NCBI GenBank assembly: GCA_029747015.1
Contig: JAKOGI010001956.1
Span: forward strand, 1 to 64,000
Length of the DNA: 64,000 nucleotides
Source: Carnegiea gigantea
Lineage: Eukaryota > Streptophyta > Magnoliopsida > Caryophyllales > Cactaceae
Reading direction: 5' to 3'
In this document: positions 37,349-52,300 of the stretch, one piece after another
Position numbering within the stretch: the stretch's first letter is position 1
How the letters are laid out: each line of letters starts with the position of its first letter
The notes under the pieces: model-generated
Told to the model about the DNA's origin: nothing
What the model saw: the letters and a program-made list of their open reading frames with translations, nothing else
Database searches by the model: none
Position numbers and translations under genes: made by a program

Positions 37349-40300
37349 TCTTCGCCCCCCGGGCTCCTTTTCCTTTTCCTTCTCTGTTCTCCTTTTTCAT
37401 CCGTCCCTCTACTTCTCATCCTCATGTCCTGTCAAATCCTCACAATTGATGTCATTACCTATTCTAGGTCATTAATACGTCTCTCATAACGGAGATCCAG
37501 TTCATTAGGCAATGAGATTATAGACAACTACAACGGAGAGATGGAGACAAGCTCGCTCTATTTCATTTATTCTTATTTCTCGAAGTTTAAAAATCTTTTC
37601 TCTCTATGTTTAATGGTCTTCACTTTTTATGCTACCTCTATAATTCCAAAACCTACTTAGTTGCTCATGTAACTAATTTTCTACTTTTGTACGCACATAC
37701 TAGTGCGGCTCCATTTCCTTGGAGGGCATTCGCTGATAACCAAGTACCCATCTCATGGTGGAGGGGAATAAACCTTTATGGAGACAGATCCTAGGTTGTA
37801 CCTGCAAGATCCATCTAGAAAGATGACCTAGAACAAAAGTCATACCAACCAATTTTTTTTTTTAAAAAAAAAAAGAAGAGTATCCAGTCATTGGGCTGGA
37901 TAATAAGTTATGGCTCAATTCTAACTCTGTTATGTGCTAGTTTTCTGTTCATGAGATGGTTGTATGAGATACCAGTGCAACTTGTATTCGAAAATTTGTA
38001 TAAGGTTGAGATGTCGACAAATGTGTTGACCTTATTTACACTTGCAATAGTCTCCACAGACATTGTATTTCAGGTTTTAAATTGATGCTTTGAAGAATAA
38101 TGCCATTTTTTAGTAATTCAAAGGTGAGCAGGTCATTACAGCATTGTGAATCTTCCAGCTGGGGGGACCCTTGGTGATAACACGCCTGCCTAAACATATG
38201 ATACACACAGCACACCATTCAACTTAGCACAGGTATGAATGATTGATATCAAAAACTACAAAATAAAGAAGAGATTTATCCAAGAAAAATCCACGTTCCA
38301 CCGTCTAAAAATACAAATACTAGGGTGCACAAGTCCTTACCGAACACAAATTCTACCACTTGCCAGGACTTTTGAGAGGAGTTATCCTGTATATCAAGCT
38401 GCAATTTAAATGTAACAGTGTCAGTAAATAGTAATTGACACAAAAAATGCAAGGCCAAATCCAAAGCAAGTCTCCCTGAAATAAGAAATTCAGAGCAATT
38501 GCAAGACAGTGTTCTCGATCCAGCAGAAGAATTAGATCATACCGTTGTTTCAATGATTACTGCGATCAGATTAATTACAAGGATAATAGCAATAATGTTT
38601 CCAAAGACTGGACCCCGCACAAAAGCTTTCAAACTTTCAGAGACTGGTGAATGGTAAATTGACGGGCATGCCTCAAAGCAAGATGGCTGCACCCAACCGG
38701 AAAGCCAAGGTTATAGGATCAATGAAGCAGTCCAACAAGAACCTAAGCAAACCTAGGTAGCAAATGCGCCAGTGACTTACACATTCCTCCTTGGAAAATT
38801 TTAGTGCAATGGCATGGCAAAGATCAGCAAATTCATCTGAATCAATCTGCAAGTAACAAAAAAGTAACAAAACACCGAAGAGAAAATATAGCTACTGTAA
38901 ATATATGCCTTTCTTTCAGCAGAATATGACCCTATATATTGCCTGTTAACTAGTATCAAAGATCATTTCCATTAGATATAGCATAAAGAATAAAAAGACA
39001 ACTCAATAGCATGCTCCACATAGAACAAGAATAAGTCCATCATAAGTACCTCAAAATCACCACTATCATCTAACTCATCAAAAATCAATCCGAAGTCTTC
39101 TTTTGATATCTTCGGTAGTGTCCTGCAGGAAACACGGAACTGATGATGCAATTTGTATGACAAAGAATGTATAAAAGACGTGTTCAGAGTCTGTCACCAA
39201 ATATGTACTTTAATTATAGAAGACTTCAGTGCAAACTAGAGCACTATGATGTGCACGTTAAGAGGTATTGGGATGCAAGTTTTACCTGTATTTGTTCAAT
39301 TCTTCGAACAGGTGCGTACACTGTTCTTTATCCAGATATCCACGATTCTGTAAATAAGAAGAGACTTCAAAAGTAGGAACACAAGACAGGCCAAAATGTT
39401 TTTAAAATAAAAAATCATTGCAACAAATCGTATCACTAAACCCACCCAAACAATGGGGAAAAGTCATTGCAACAAGAGGAAACTCGAACATGAAGTGTAT
39501 CAGTACAGCAAAAGACAGATGATTCAAGCAAAGCAAAAGTTCAAAGCTTCTAGCAATCTTCTAGGGAAAGTAGCAGTCCCATGATAACAAGGATCAAAAG
39601 ACGTCTCCAAATGCACACAAAGTGAGGCAACCTTAGTTTGAAACTTACATTACTATCAATCAAACGGAAGGCTTTAAGCAGTATACGTTTCCTCCGATTG
39701 TCTTTCTCAGCAACCTGTTTTGCAAGCTGCAACCAAGAAATGAAAACACTAAGGTCTAAAATACTTTCTTCTAGCACAAAATACTAAGACATTGCTTGGA
39801 ACAAAGAGGTGTTCATGCCCAAATCATAAGTCCACATGGTAGCACACACTGTAAGAAAGGACCCTACCAGAAAGCAAAAACAAGAAAAGGCGCACCTCAC
39901 TTTTGAAGCTATCATACACAACGGCAAGAATCAGGTTGGTGACGAAGTAGACCCCCAATAAGATGTACAATACAAAGAAAAGGGAATACCAACGTGATAC
40001 CCTATGGCCACACACAAAAAAATAAAAAGTGTATATTAGAATGTCATGTGTGTCATTGTAATTGATCAATACAAATACAAATTAGTAAAATTTAAAAAAA
40101 GAGTCTAATTTGAAAATTGACATTCATGCCATGAGGGTGACAATGCGTGACATAATACCAACAAGACACAAGATTTACAATGTTTCAGGGCCACTAACCA
40201 GGAGTACTGACTGCTATCTCTTCTTCTTCAATCTAACCTTAAAACTTAATTGATCAAATCTATCATTTCATGCGTAAAATATGACAATTTTTAGTTTGAC

Positions 40301-43300
40301 GTGGTAAATCACCAGAGGCAGATAAGTTAGCTCCAAATGAGTTCAGCAGGCTTCAAATATTGAGCTCCTAGCTCTCTCTCTCTATTTTAGAAGTCTAAAA
40401 CATGGTAGGCACAGCACAGAAGCCTCTATCTTCACTCACTGGAAATATTTCCTAGGAGTAACTAAAACATCACTGGTAATTTTTATTGAACGTGGCCACA
40501 ATGCACGACAAACAATCCTTCCACATGTGAATCAAACATTTTTTTTTCCTTTTTTTTTTCTATCTACTAGACATGGCTTAGGATAAGAGTTTACGGAAGT
40601 CTACAATTAGAGTGGTAGAAACCAAGTAGTTCAAAACCTTCACTTTAGCTTCTAGTCACTTATTGATCAATTTGAGTACTCGATAATACTTTTAAAAAAA
40701 ATGATGCACCTAGTTTTCGTAGTGTTTATTTATCTATCTAATATCTAAGGTTAGTTGATATAAAAATGTTTATGTTTCCAATATATTTCAAAAGTTTTCA
40801 ATCCAACAGAATGTTTTCTGAAAATTGTTATACGGCTCCATTGGAATGGGTCACTCTATCTGTAGATTTGCTTGCAAGGATAAGGTTGCCTAGATCTGTA
40901 TCTCTCCAAACCCCAGAAAAGGGGGACCTACACTGGGATTGTTGTCGTCTATCTAGTAGACAATTTCTAAACACAGGATTATAAACCTCGCCCTCAACTT
41001 CTTATTCGTCACAGATCAACCAATGTTTTCCCACTGATCAAGGATCTAAGCGCAATAGACCTGCTAAAATCAGAGAGGCAGATTGCGAACCTCTTTAAAT
41101 ATCACCATAGGCAACAGCATCATCATAAGGTACTAATGAGTACCAACTAATAAGCAACCAAAATATGTCAAGGAATGAAACCTCTCCTGGAATGTAACTT
41201 ACTTGTATGCAGGAATCCAAACATCAGGATTGTTCGATGTCGTGAATAAAACAAACATCTGATACAAGGTAGTACCATATGAAGTAAACACTTCTTCTCC
41301 CTGTTTGGTGTCTTCAAACATGACATAAGCTATCCAACTCGAGAACAGAAGAAACAGAAATGCAAGTGCCTGCATTATTTAGCGTCAAGCAATCATAAAA
41401 ACCGATAGTTGATAAATGGAAAGATTCAGGCTAAGACTCTAAGAGGAATAAGCACAACCCTAAACGTTTGAGCTCATTGAATACGCCAGCAATATGGCTA
41501 CATCATAGTTCATACTTCGAAAAAATGCAGTAAATGGAGGTTCTATTGCTGGTTAAACCTGAAGAAACACTCTGTACAAAAGCCAAATTGATAGTTAACG
41601 AACCATGACGTTGAGATAAGTAGGAAGCATGCCAGCCAGGACGATAACACTTCCTCTTAGTTCCCTACAAGAAGAGAAACAGAAAAGGATGAAACATATT
41701 CTCGACAATTATAACCATGCAATTATTGCCCTCGGACCAAGAACTCAATAATAAGAATAACATATTCGTTCATCAGCTTTGGACTGCCTGCAATGATGCA
41801 ATTTCAGTACCAGATTAAAAAATAGCATAGAATGACATCTCATGCAGCTTGACAACCCCCCCCCCCTTTTCTTTTTTCACTGCACACATAAGAAAACAAC
41901 CATTACTTCTTTTCTCGTGCTCGAGCATTGGTAGCAGCACTTAGGTCAACATTTACATTCCCATTTTCTCTCTCCTTTTCTTTTAAAAAAGGTTTTTTTT
42001 TCCTTTTATCGTTCATTGTTAGTGCTTTCTGCAATCTGCATCCCCTTATCTGGACTTCTCCTTTGGTTTTCATTTTTTGTTTTTTTTTTTTTTGGCATTG
42101 TTTTTCAGTTGTCTAATTGTCCTGTTCATTCATTTTTGGGCAGAAAATTCTTTATACTTTTTTTTTATTCGTTACCATGTCAGCAAATGAGAGACTCTAG
42201 TGATCTTAAACTCTTAGTTGATAAAATTCTTGAAGACAATTTAGGAACAGATTATCCATCTTTCTATTCCGCAGGGATCCAAATATGTAAAATATGTCTA
42301 AATAACTTTGGGTTAGCTTAACGTCATTAAATTAATGAACTTAAGTTTTGAGATGTCAGAATTCAGCTAGCTAATTAATCTATTTGAACAGTCAATGAGA
42401 ATAACAACACTGGACTAGTATCAAATTATGTCACCTTACATATGCTCAGCATACTATAAAGTAATATAAATTAAGGCCCAAAAACAAAAAACCCAGACTA
42501 TGTCAACAAAAAATTGGCCCCTTAGAAATATTTCCTAGCTCAGCCACTAGCAAGCATAGGGGCATGACATGTTATGGGAAGCTTCTGACTAGAGGCATCC
42601 GAGAACCTTTCCCTCCCTCTCTCACGTCTTATCCCACTAGGGGTGCCCCAGTGACACATGGGGCTCCTAATGGGTCATCTTACTCCAGAAAAGGCATACA
42701 AAAGCCCAGGAAGGAGCTTGAGCAAATTATAAGCCTACAAATTTTATACAAAGTTAAACCTACTAAGCCAACTGACTTGATGTTTGATGTTCCATATGTT
42801 GAGTCAACTTTCATCAACTACAAAAGGTAGATATTATCATAACAAAACACAAAACAAAACTCGTTTGATCTTCCATACAAAATACATCATATTTATATGA
42901 AACAATTACTCAAATCAATCAATTTTTCAGGTCAAGTATCACTGTGCTCAAACTCATTCAACTGAGAGTTGAGCTTGAGCCCGACCGCTCGAGTAATTTA
43001 GAGCTGATATTGAGCAGAGCATGAATTGGCTTGACTTAGCAGCAGGCATACACTTCTTTGGGATGAGTAATCCAAAAGTGTATTAGAACTATAACCAACG
43101 GCTGTCGTGACAAAAGGGGCATGACAGAAGGGGCGTGCACTATATTGTTAAGCTGGACACTTTCAATTCATACATTTGAAGACTCGTATGCATGGATCTT
43201 ACATGATATATGCACAAACTATGAAGTTAGGATACGTGAGTAATACCTAATGCTAAGAATGAAAAAGACAACCCGTATGTAGGGAGCAATCCGGAAAGGG

Positions 43301-46300
43301 AGAGAACTGAAAGCCACCGGAGATAGATAGAGGATATAAATTATTATATCGATAGCCATCACCAATAGGAGAATGACCTGAAAACAATAACGAGTACATA
43401 GTCAGTTGAAGGACATGTAAAATTTTTCTTTCAACTAAAGATAAATGGGATTGGAAGCTGTAGAACAACGAGCGGTTGAACCAGTTCATAATCCTTTAGT
43501 TTGTAAAAGTGTATAAGCTTGCACGGAAAACAATTCCACAAACATGTATAAACATCCAGCAAGAGGAAGAACACCAAAACATATCCTTTCGTCAACAACA
43601 TATAATCAAAGAGCAGAATGAAACCCCCCAACACCCCCCCTCCTCCAACAAAAAGTGCAGCTAAGCGGACCACTAGGTAGAACTACAATCAAACTGATAT
43701 ACCTCTGTTTGGCAGGGTAAGCAACTCAAATAGTATGTTAGAGGTCCATACCCAAAAATTAAAAAAAAAAATTGACATATCAACTACGCTATTTTATACT
43801 TCTATAGTTGTTACAATTTTGAATATCACCATTTTTTCTATAAAATGCGATAATTGTATAGATTCTCCCTTCGCAAGGCATCATTCCAGACTTCCGTCCT
43901 AATATTAACATTACATAGCTTAACTAGCCAATTAAGTTCCTCTTCACAGGGATAGGGTCTAAGCCCACTGCCTTCGTAGTCTTCATCTTCATTAAAGGTT
44001 TTTTATCTCGTGTTCGGTGATACAGCAGAAAAACCTAAAGGTTTGTTGCCCTTCGCAATAGCCTTGCTCACAATGCCAGGAATTCCTAATCTCCTCACCA
44101 TTAAAGAGCTTGAAGAAGTTACTATGTCGTCTTTCCTTTATTTCAACTTCCTCAGCCAGGATCTTACCATTTTCATCTTTGATACACCTTATATTTCCCA
44201 AGGCTCTTGCTCTTCTTTCCCTAGTCTCTAGTTTCTGATATCCATATGCTCTGTTCTTAGCTATTCTTAGCTACTATGACTAGTTTCTTTGCCTTCGCTT
44301 TTTCCAATATTGAACCTAACTTTGTTAACCTCTTTTTCTTCATCTGTTCTATTATATACAACAGCAGCGTATGCATCTTTTTCCTCCTTGACTTTGTCTT
44401 TGACCATTTCACTCCACCACCAAGCTCCTTATTCTACCACCACCTCCTTTGAAGACTCCAAAGATTTCCTGCCCAACCTCCAAAAATGCATTCTGCCGTA
44501 GATTACCACATAGCATCTGCATCTGGAATCCCCTACTTGTTCCCAATTCCCTTCTGCTTTGATCTTCTCCCATAGCTTAGCCACAGTCTCACTACTTAGA
44601 TTTCACCATTTAATTTTACAGTCCCCAACACTTCTTCAATTCCAAATTTCAATCTCCACATCCATCACCATAGTCTAGACAGTATACAGTACTACAATGT
44701 CATCAAACATTCACTTGGTATCACTTTGCAATCCATACACATCGTCCCATTGTTAAATCTCACTATAAAGTAGTCAATTTAGGAGCTCAATCTCACTATA
44801 AAGTAGTCAATTTAGGAGCTCATTTGCCTTTGATAAGATGAATTTTTCAAATTATTTCTACCATTGAATTTCACTTTCTAGTAGACAGTTGATGACATGA
44901 TGGTCACATTGGCCCGATTCTTGTATTCAAATCCTTAACTTGCTACATTTGCTCCTTTAACAAGATTGTGATTACTGTTATTATTACAGGTATTGAAATA
45001 GTAACAATGACAACAATAACACTAATCATAATAACAGGTCACAGCAACATCAAATGATAATAAATATATGATATTAATATAATAATATTAACATTACTAA
45101 GATTAAAAATAATAAAAACCACAACAATAGTAAAGACAATGATTTTGATGACACAATTGTAACAGTCACCATTGGTGATGGTAGCGCTGGTGTTTTCCCT
45201 TCCTTTTTTGTCAGCTGTGACCTAACTTTAATGTTATTATCCTCTTTTTCTACTCAATTATGCAAGGATTTACTATCAGTATTTTCATGGAGGAATAGTA
45301 AAAATAGTGGTTAAAATTTTTTTAAAAAATAGAAAAAAGGGGGATAAAAGAAAGAAAAACTTAATTGAAACACGATTAGAAGTGGAAAGGCTTAGAGAAT
45401 TTGGTCTCTTTTTAAGTGGCACATCATTAATCCATTGCATAACGGAAGCTTTGCACTAAAAAAGGACTAAGAAATCTATTTCATTAAAGGACTATAAACA
45501 AAATTATTGGTCTCTTAATGTGCCAAAACACAATGCATAGGAATTTGATTGATTAAAGCATCATCATCCAAAGGGAGTTTCGTATTGTAATATATGTGAA
45601 CATTAAAAATATCTCAAAAGAAAGCGCTAGATGGCCATGTACACCATGCCAGAAGAGAGGTCAGAATCAACAAACCCAACACCACCACTACATCAAAACC
45701 AGTTGGGTCCCACGTCGGTGGGGTCTAGGAGATCCAAATGCCAGTCTTACCCCCGTCGGTATCCCAACTAGCAAAGAGACTATTCTTAAAGACAAGTAAC
45801 ATTAGGATGAAGCAGCATAAAAGAAGGGTTGGGGGAAGATCGCAAAAAGCGTTACACACATAGATCTGTTCAAAGCATGACAGACAACGAACAAGTACAC
45901 ACATTAGGAATCAAAGGGGAGTCTAACATAAAATCACACGAAAAACAAGTCAAATTAGCAAGGAAAGTTGGGAACACGAAACAGATACTCCCCAGTCCCT
46001 AGGGTTGAGCACGTGGAAAGGGAGGAAGAAAAGAAAAAGGAGTGGACTAGGTTATAAATCAAGACCACCATTTGGTTGAAGATACTGACACAAAATGCAC
46101 TTCAGTTTTGCTCAAAGAATAAGTAGTTCAAAGAAATAAGCTATCAAGATCCAGATGCTACACACAACCACCTAACACCCCACCCCCCCAACCCTAAACA
46201 CAATGAAGGAATAGGGGCATATAAAGTTCAGTATCACGACAAGAGTAAAATCAGGTACCTGTAGTCTGTTCAGAGATTTCTTCCAGTAAATATACGAACC

Positions 46301-49300
46301 TTCAAATGAAATTGGATATATTATGTGCACCACAAGTACAACAAAAGATACAACCTGCGGGAAAAGATAGATGTAGAAAGGCAAATTTATGGTTCCCACC
46401 CATAATAAACGACAAAAAAACGCACAAAATGATAAGCATGCTAGTCTAGCATCTGAAAGACACAATATCCAGTAGCATTAATGTCTTCATCATATGATTT
46501 TTAAAAAAAAATGTTTAAAGCAACTCAAATAACTTGCAACTACAGAATATGATCAATATTCAATAGATTGATCACATTTTCGCAATTCAGGTAGTGTCAT
46601 GATGGAAACAAACAAACGAGCATGACGATATGACTACAATATGAGATCTCTGTGTTCACATTGAAAAGTTTACAACATTTTCTGTTGTCGATGGAAAATG
46701 ATAATAGTCATGATTAGTAGACAACTATAGATGAGCCAAGCCGTCACATTGGGAACATTAACAATATCACCTCCATCCTGATGTCACCACAACAGAAACC
46801 CTTGCCCCCCTAAATAAAAATAAAAAGGTTGGCGGACGACTCCTTTGTCTTTCATGTGTTTCTCCCCAGAAATGAGTAGTGGAGAAGGAGCTAAATATCT
46901 CAGCCAATCAATCTTGAAAACAACTCTTTAAAGGTAATGAGTAATGACACATTATTATCGTTCTACTCCGATAAATTTTGCATGCAATAGTCAATAGAAA
47001 ATGAACATATCACAACCGCCAAACAGTCCACACAAAGTTTGACAAATTGAACAATAAATATTCTATTTTCCATAAGCTTATAGGTGGGGAGAATAGGTGG
47101 GGCTCGAATAAATATCTGTGCTCCAAGCTCTCATATACTGTCCAAGCTAAAACAAATAACCAAATAAATATGCAGTCTTCATACTAGATCATTCCAAAGC
47201 AATAGCAATTGATTATACACTGTTCAAATAAGGAGGATCAGAAACATAGACATAGTTGCCTTGGACAAGAAAAATGTGCATAAACCATGTTGGCTTCAAG
47301 ATAGCAGACAAAATCTGGTGGAAGATGGCAAGACAAAAAAGCATTTTGGTAGTTGATCTCAAAAGAAACCAGAACAAGAATAATCTGCATACCTCAAATA
47401 CAAGAGATTCAGTGCTAGTTAAGTAGGGTAACTGACCGAGAAAGTAGTATCCCCTATCATTACAGGAGACTTCACTATACCTAGCACACCACAGAGGCCT
47501 CTGCAGAGATGTTAGAAACAAAAAACTTGATATCAGAGTTATGATTCCTTCCAGAAAAGAGGTGTGGTGGACTAAGCTGGTCCCTTTTCTTTTAAAAGAG
47601 AGGACAGAAAAAAGAAACCTGCATGCAATAAAGAAGGATGAAGAAATCACCTCAAAGAAACTTAAGACTATCAAGGCAAAATAGTTAAGCGACCAAAGAA
47701 GATCCAACCGAGTGTAAACAAAATACAACTTTGCTGCACTTTCGAAGTTTGGCCGATCAAGAATTTCCTCTGGTAGACCAACATCATCTTCTGCCTGCAA
47801 AATGGACTTCATGTTATAGACACTTCCAGCACAGGTTTTAGAATCACACTGGACTCTCTGAGGAGAAATGCCAGCCCAAGCCAAAAACACTAATTCCCCA
47901 TGCATTCTTCCAAATATTATAGTAACAATTTCGATTGCATAACATAGCAATCAGATCAAACTTTACATGACTCATTGAAATTCATACAGCATGCAGAAGC
48001 AGGTATTTAGTTGGGTTAGAGGAAGGATAAAGGCATTCAATAACCTGGGTGTATGTCCTTTCACAATTCCAACATGGAATACATCTTCATTCTTCCTTAT
48101 ATACCACAATTCTTCCAATCTCCCCAGAAAACATATGCTCCAAATATGCAACTTAATGAAAACCAATAAAAGAGTTTTGACCCACATGTAGCAACCAATT
48201 AAAGATCTTATACAATGCCCTCTTTCCTATTCATTTTTCTTTTGTTCTTTCTTTTCCCTTACTGGGCCTAGGGGATTTCTTTAAACTAGTTAGAAACCCA
48301 CATCCCAAACACCACAGCTTTGCAAACTAAGTCATCGAATACAAGCATATCAAAATATTGAAACAAGGCAAAAGTCAAACAAAAATCCTAGTAAGGTTGC
48401 AGTTAGGCAGCAAATCATGATTCTCAAGAAGCATCATAAGAATGGGACATAAAAGAATCACAACCCCCCCCGCCCCCATGAAACACACGCACACACGCAG
48501 AAAAAAATTTGGAATTACAGAGAGATGAGTTCCGCAAAACAATGGTATAGAAATACCAGACCTCTAGGTACCAATCTCCAAACATAACAGCTGCTGTTAC
48601 CATCAAGCAAGCCATGGGATGCTACCAACAGGGCTCCATAAGCTTGGTATGACTAAATGGTCATTTTCCTACACCGAGCTTTAAAAGTGTACACTCAAGA
48701 GTCATGGAAAACGGAAAAGGTACCAATGTGTTTAATTGTTCAGGGCATATGCCAAGCTTGCCAAAAGCTCCTTGTTGTTCTCAACTTACCACATCCCTGT
48801 CCCACCCCCACCAACACTATAACTAGCACAAGCTTGGGCTTACAGAAGGCAAAAGTAGAGAGCGAAATCAGACCATAATGGAAAGGCCTTTGGGGCAAGA
48901 CAACAAACAGATTACCTGTAGCCTGGTGGGAACTAGTGGCCAGCAAGAAAGTGAAAGTTCATCTATTTTTAGGATGATCTTCGGCGTAAAGCAATCCTAG
49001 AAATTTTGAAAAATCAAACTTCATTTTTGTCAACGTGGGTTTGGGCAAAAGTCATTTCCCAGAGATAACAATTTATTTGAAAACCAGTCTCCATGATCTA
49101 GCCATAGGTCATCTATATCGTGCCTCCAGTCACAGCCCCATCCAGCTGCTTAGCTTCTCTACCAGGCCAAGGAAAGAGCATTTTGTTACATATCCAATTG
49201 CAACATGTAGGACCAGAGCCCCACACTAATCATAGCTGCTTAGCTTGTCTCTGCAGGCTTATCAACTCATTTGAACTTGTTTTAATGGCCGGGCTCCCAA

Positions 49301-52300
49301 AAGGGAACCACAACAATTCAAGTCAATAATCATTAATGAAAATCTGGCACAATTAGGGGTACCAACCTGTAGTTCTTGCTCCTGCAATGTGGCTTCAAAT
49401 CAATATTATAATTAAAGCTAACGACTTGAAAAACAAAATCCAACAATAAGACAAACTGATGAGGAAGCCGTTGGCAACCTTTAAGGTCAGTCCTCATTCC
49501 CTCTTGGAAGGAGGTCAGATTCAGAAACATCCAAGAAAACTATGAAGCATTATTACATGCACTACATAAACTGATTTACAAAAACAAAGGAATAACTCAA
49601 TAAAAGAGCCATCCCTGTTATAAAAGAACATTTCCAAGATCAAACATTACAACTTGGAGAAATGCCCCCTCTAAGTCTCTTGAACAGATTCAAAGCCATT
49701 ATAACATCCCTGTTGTCTTTGGCATGCCTTCTATATGCGTAAAGAATTGTCAATGATATATCACCCAATCCGTTTTAGGCTTATTACCAGAATTTGCAAT
49801 TGTCTTGCAAAGGGCTGGCTAGAAAGCTTTTTTTGAAACTTGAAAGTTAAAACTCAACTCCACTAGGCATCTGTTTAGAAGCCAACAAAAAGCATTTAGC
49901 TAACCAATATAAGTATTTTAACTGAGATGAAGTGTTAGCGTCAGTGTATTTGCCCATGTCCTATCATATTCTTTCTTGTAGACGAGGGGAGTCAACCTGT
50001 CTGGACCACGACATCATCACTTAAGCATCAAGAACATAGCAGCCTTGTTTTTGAGCTTTTTTGACACTTCCAAATTCCATATTAGTGATTTCAGACTTAT
50101 CCATTTAACATTTCATTCCTACCTATTAGGAATTCTAATCTAAAGACACTAGCTGATTAGCATTGCTTCCAGAATCCAAAGGACCCTTGCAGTTGCAGAT
50201 GTTCAGAACTTTCTATATATGTCTATAACCAACCAAAATTTCTAAATCAGAGAAAAGTAATCCTCTCCAATAAAGTCATCATGATGAATCATTGTTACCC
50301 ACTAGAAGTTGCTCTGAAAATCAACCATAGTTAATTTATCACCCATGGTCAGGTTGCAAACCATATGCTAAGAGTCTTCAACTTCAAGGCATACAGTCGC
50401 ATTCCTTGAACCTTCTCTTTTTGAAACAAGATCATATTAAATCACCATCAAAGCAACGGTATCGAAGAAGCTGAATCAAACACTAAACAGTCAAACTCTA
50501 TATCGCTGAATTAAACTAAATAATGTACCCAACCATTAAACATGAAATGAATAGAATCCAGCAAGAACAAAATAAAGTGTTTAGCATTTACTACATTGTG
50601 AGTTTAGTATTTACAATTGGCTTGTGAAATAGGTTGTTTTTTATGTTATGCAAGTGGTGCTTTTGCCTTTGTACTCTACTAGACAATTTAAAAGTCTTTT
50701 AAAATGCTTCAGGCGGGAGAAAAAGGAAAAAAAATGAAGAAGAGTAATACTTAATAGTGATCTCTCAATTTTCATAAGATCTACACCATATGTTGGCCAA
50801 TCTATGAAGCAAAATCCCATATCCAAAGCTTAAATTAGACTAAATTAGTACAATAAAGTAGTGACCTGTATTACTGTATCACAATCCCTCATTAAGTGAT
50901 CCACCATCCCAGTAATCAGAAGCAAACTCTTACGCTCAACACGGTCCACTGCTTAATTGTGAGTTTTGTAGTTGAAGAGGAATGTAAAAGTTTTAGGGGA
51001 TGAAGTACTGAATTCAATTTCTCACAGAACTGAGTTGTGTCCTTGGCTCCTTGCTTTGCTTTGGAGTCCTATGGAACTTCGGCTTTTGCTCAGCCAACTT
51101 GTCAAAACTACAAGATGATCAAAACACCATTTTTGGAGAACCTGCCATTCGATATTTGCAATCTTATTTATCATCATTTATACATTCTTTCTTTAGCAAT
51201 GAAAGAAGCATTCAATGTTCTGGATTATTTTGCTTTGCCAGAACTTAACTCTATCTCCAACATAAAAACCAGATTAACTTTCATGTAGTTTAAGAATTCT
51301 CTACCATTCTGTAACTCAATTTCAATTGGAACTTCCTCCAAATATGGTTCCTCTCATCCAACACCTCCAGGAGCCTTATAAAATTTTTAAAAAAAAAAAA
51401 AAAGTTATTGCTGACTGTCCTCTTATAATTATCTGCAAAAGGCCTACTCGGACTACTAGCCAGCCCTCTAACGAACCATTTAGTTCAGCTTTTTCAGACG
51501 CAAGCTACACAATTTAACCCAAAGAGGTATGGTCATCATAAGCTTTTCATCAAACTATAGCGGCCAGACCAGATTGAGGCACAAAGGATCTAGAGTTAAG
51601 TTAATCATGGTCTTAACTGGACAACATTTGTCTACTTCCTCAAAAGAACCAAATGTACAGGTAAGTTATCCTGATTCAAGGATTACCAAGAAAATTCAAG
51701 TATGCTGTCTTTTTTGTTGCTTACAATCCAAACAGAGACAAATTGACTTCATAGATTGCTGAATGTTCACACAAGAAAACAACTGATAAACTGCGTGTAT
51801 GTGTATATAATGTTTCATTTAGGACAAAACATTATATACCATAAAAACATATATTCCTGTTTCAGTGCTTGTCTCTTAGTCTCATGAGTGTTACAACTTG
51901 ACCAAAAGTTTCCTCAACGTCTACTGAGATGAATAATCCTATTGTAGCACATTACACATCAATAGCTGTTTTATTCACTGAAGCAACATCTGACAATTTC
52001 AGCACATGTTACCCTTAGAGGGTATTCGTAACTACTCTCTCAATGAATTACTCAGATCCACCCCCTCTACCAACTTTTATAAGTCCTCGTATTACGGTAA
52101 ATGCTTCTTCCCAAGGACAACAGCCACCTCTTTACTGAATATCAAAGCCAAAGTCAAAATGCTTGACTGAATATCAGCATCAGATCCCCTGATGCCCCTA
52201 TATTGATCAACGTGCAACAGTTTAGATACTCATTGTGAAACAGCAATAAGTAGATCAATACTACACGAACAAATTCTTTGGGCCCAGCCAGAAGCATCCT

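Larger units (their letters stand above)
43378..46258 (-). other. TPC1 intron 4 (2881 bp)
   Basis: GT-AG intron carrying the RTE fragment and its tail-like piece. 44930-45200 is AT-rich with AATAAC-type repeats. Confidence 0.85.

Noticed and set aside
47213..47950. A 245-codon minus-strand open frame as a single gene
   Set aside because: It is TPC1 exons 2 and 3 plus the 150-bp intron between them and flanking intron sequence; only 47651..47794 and 47393..47500 match the family.
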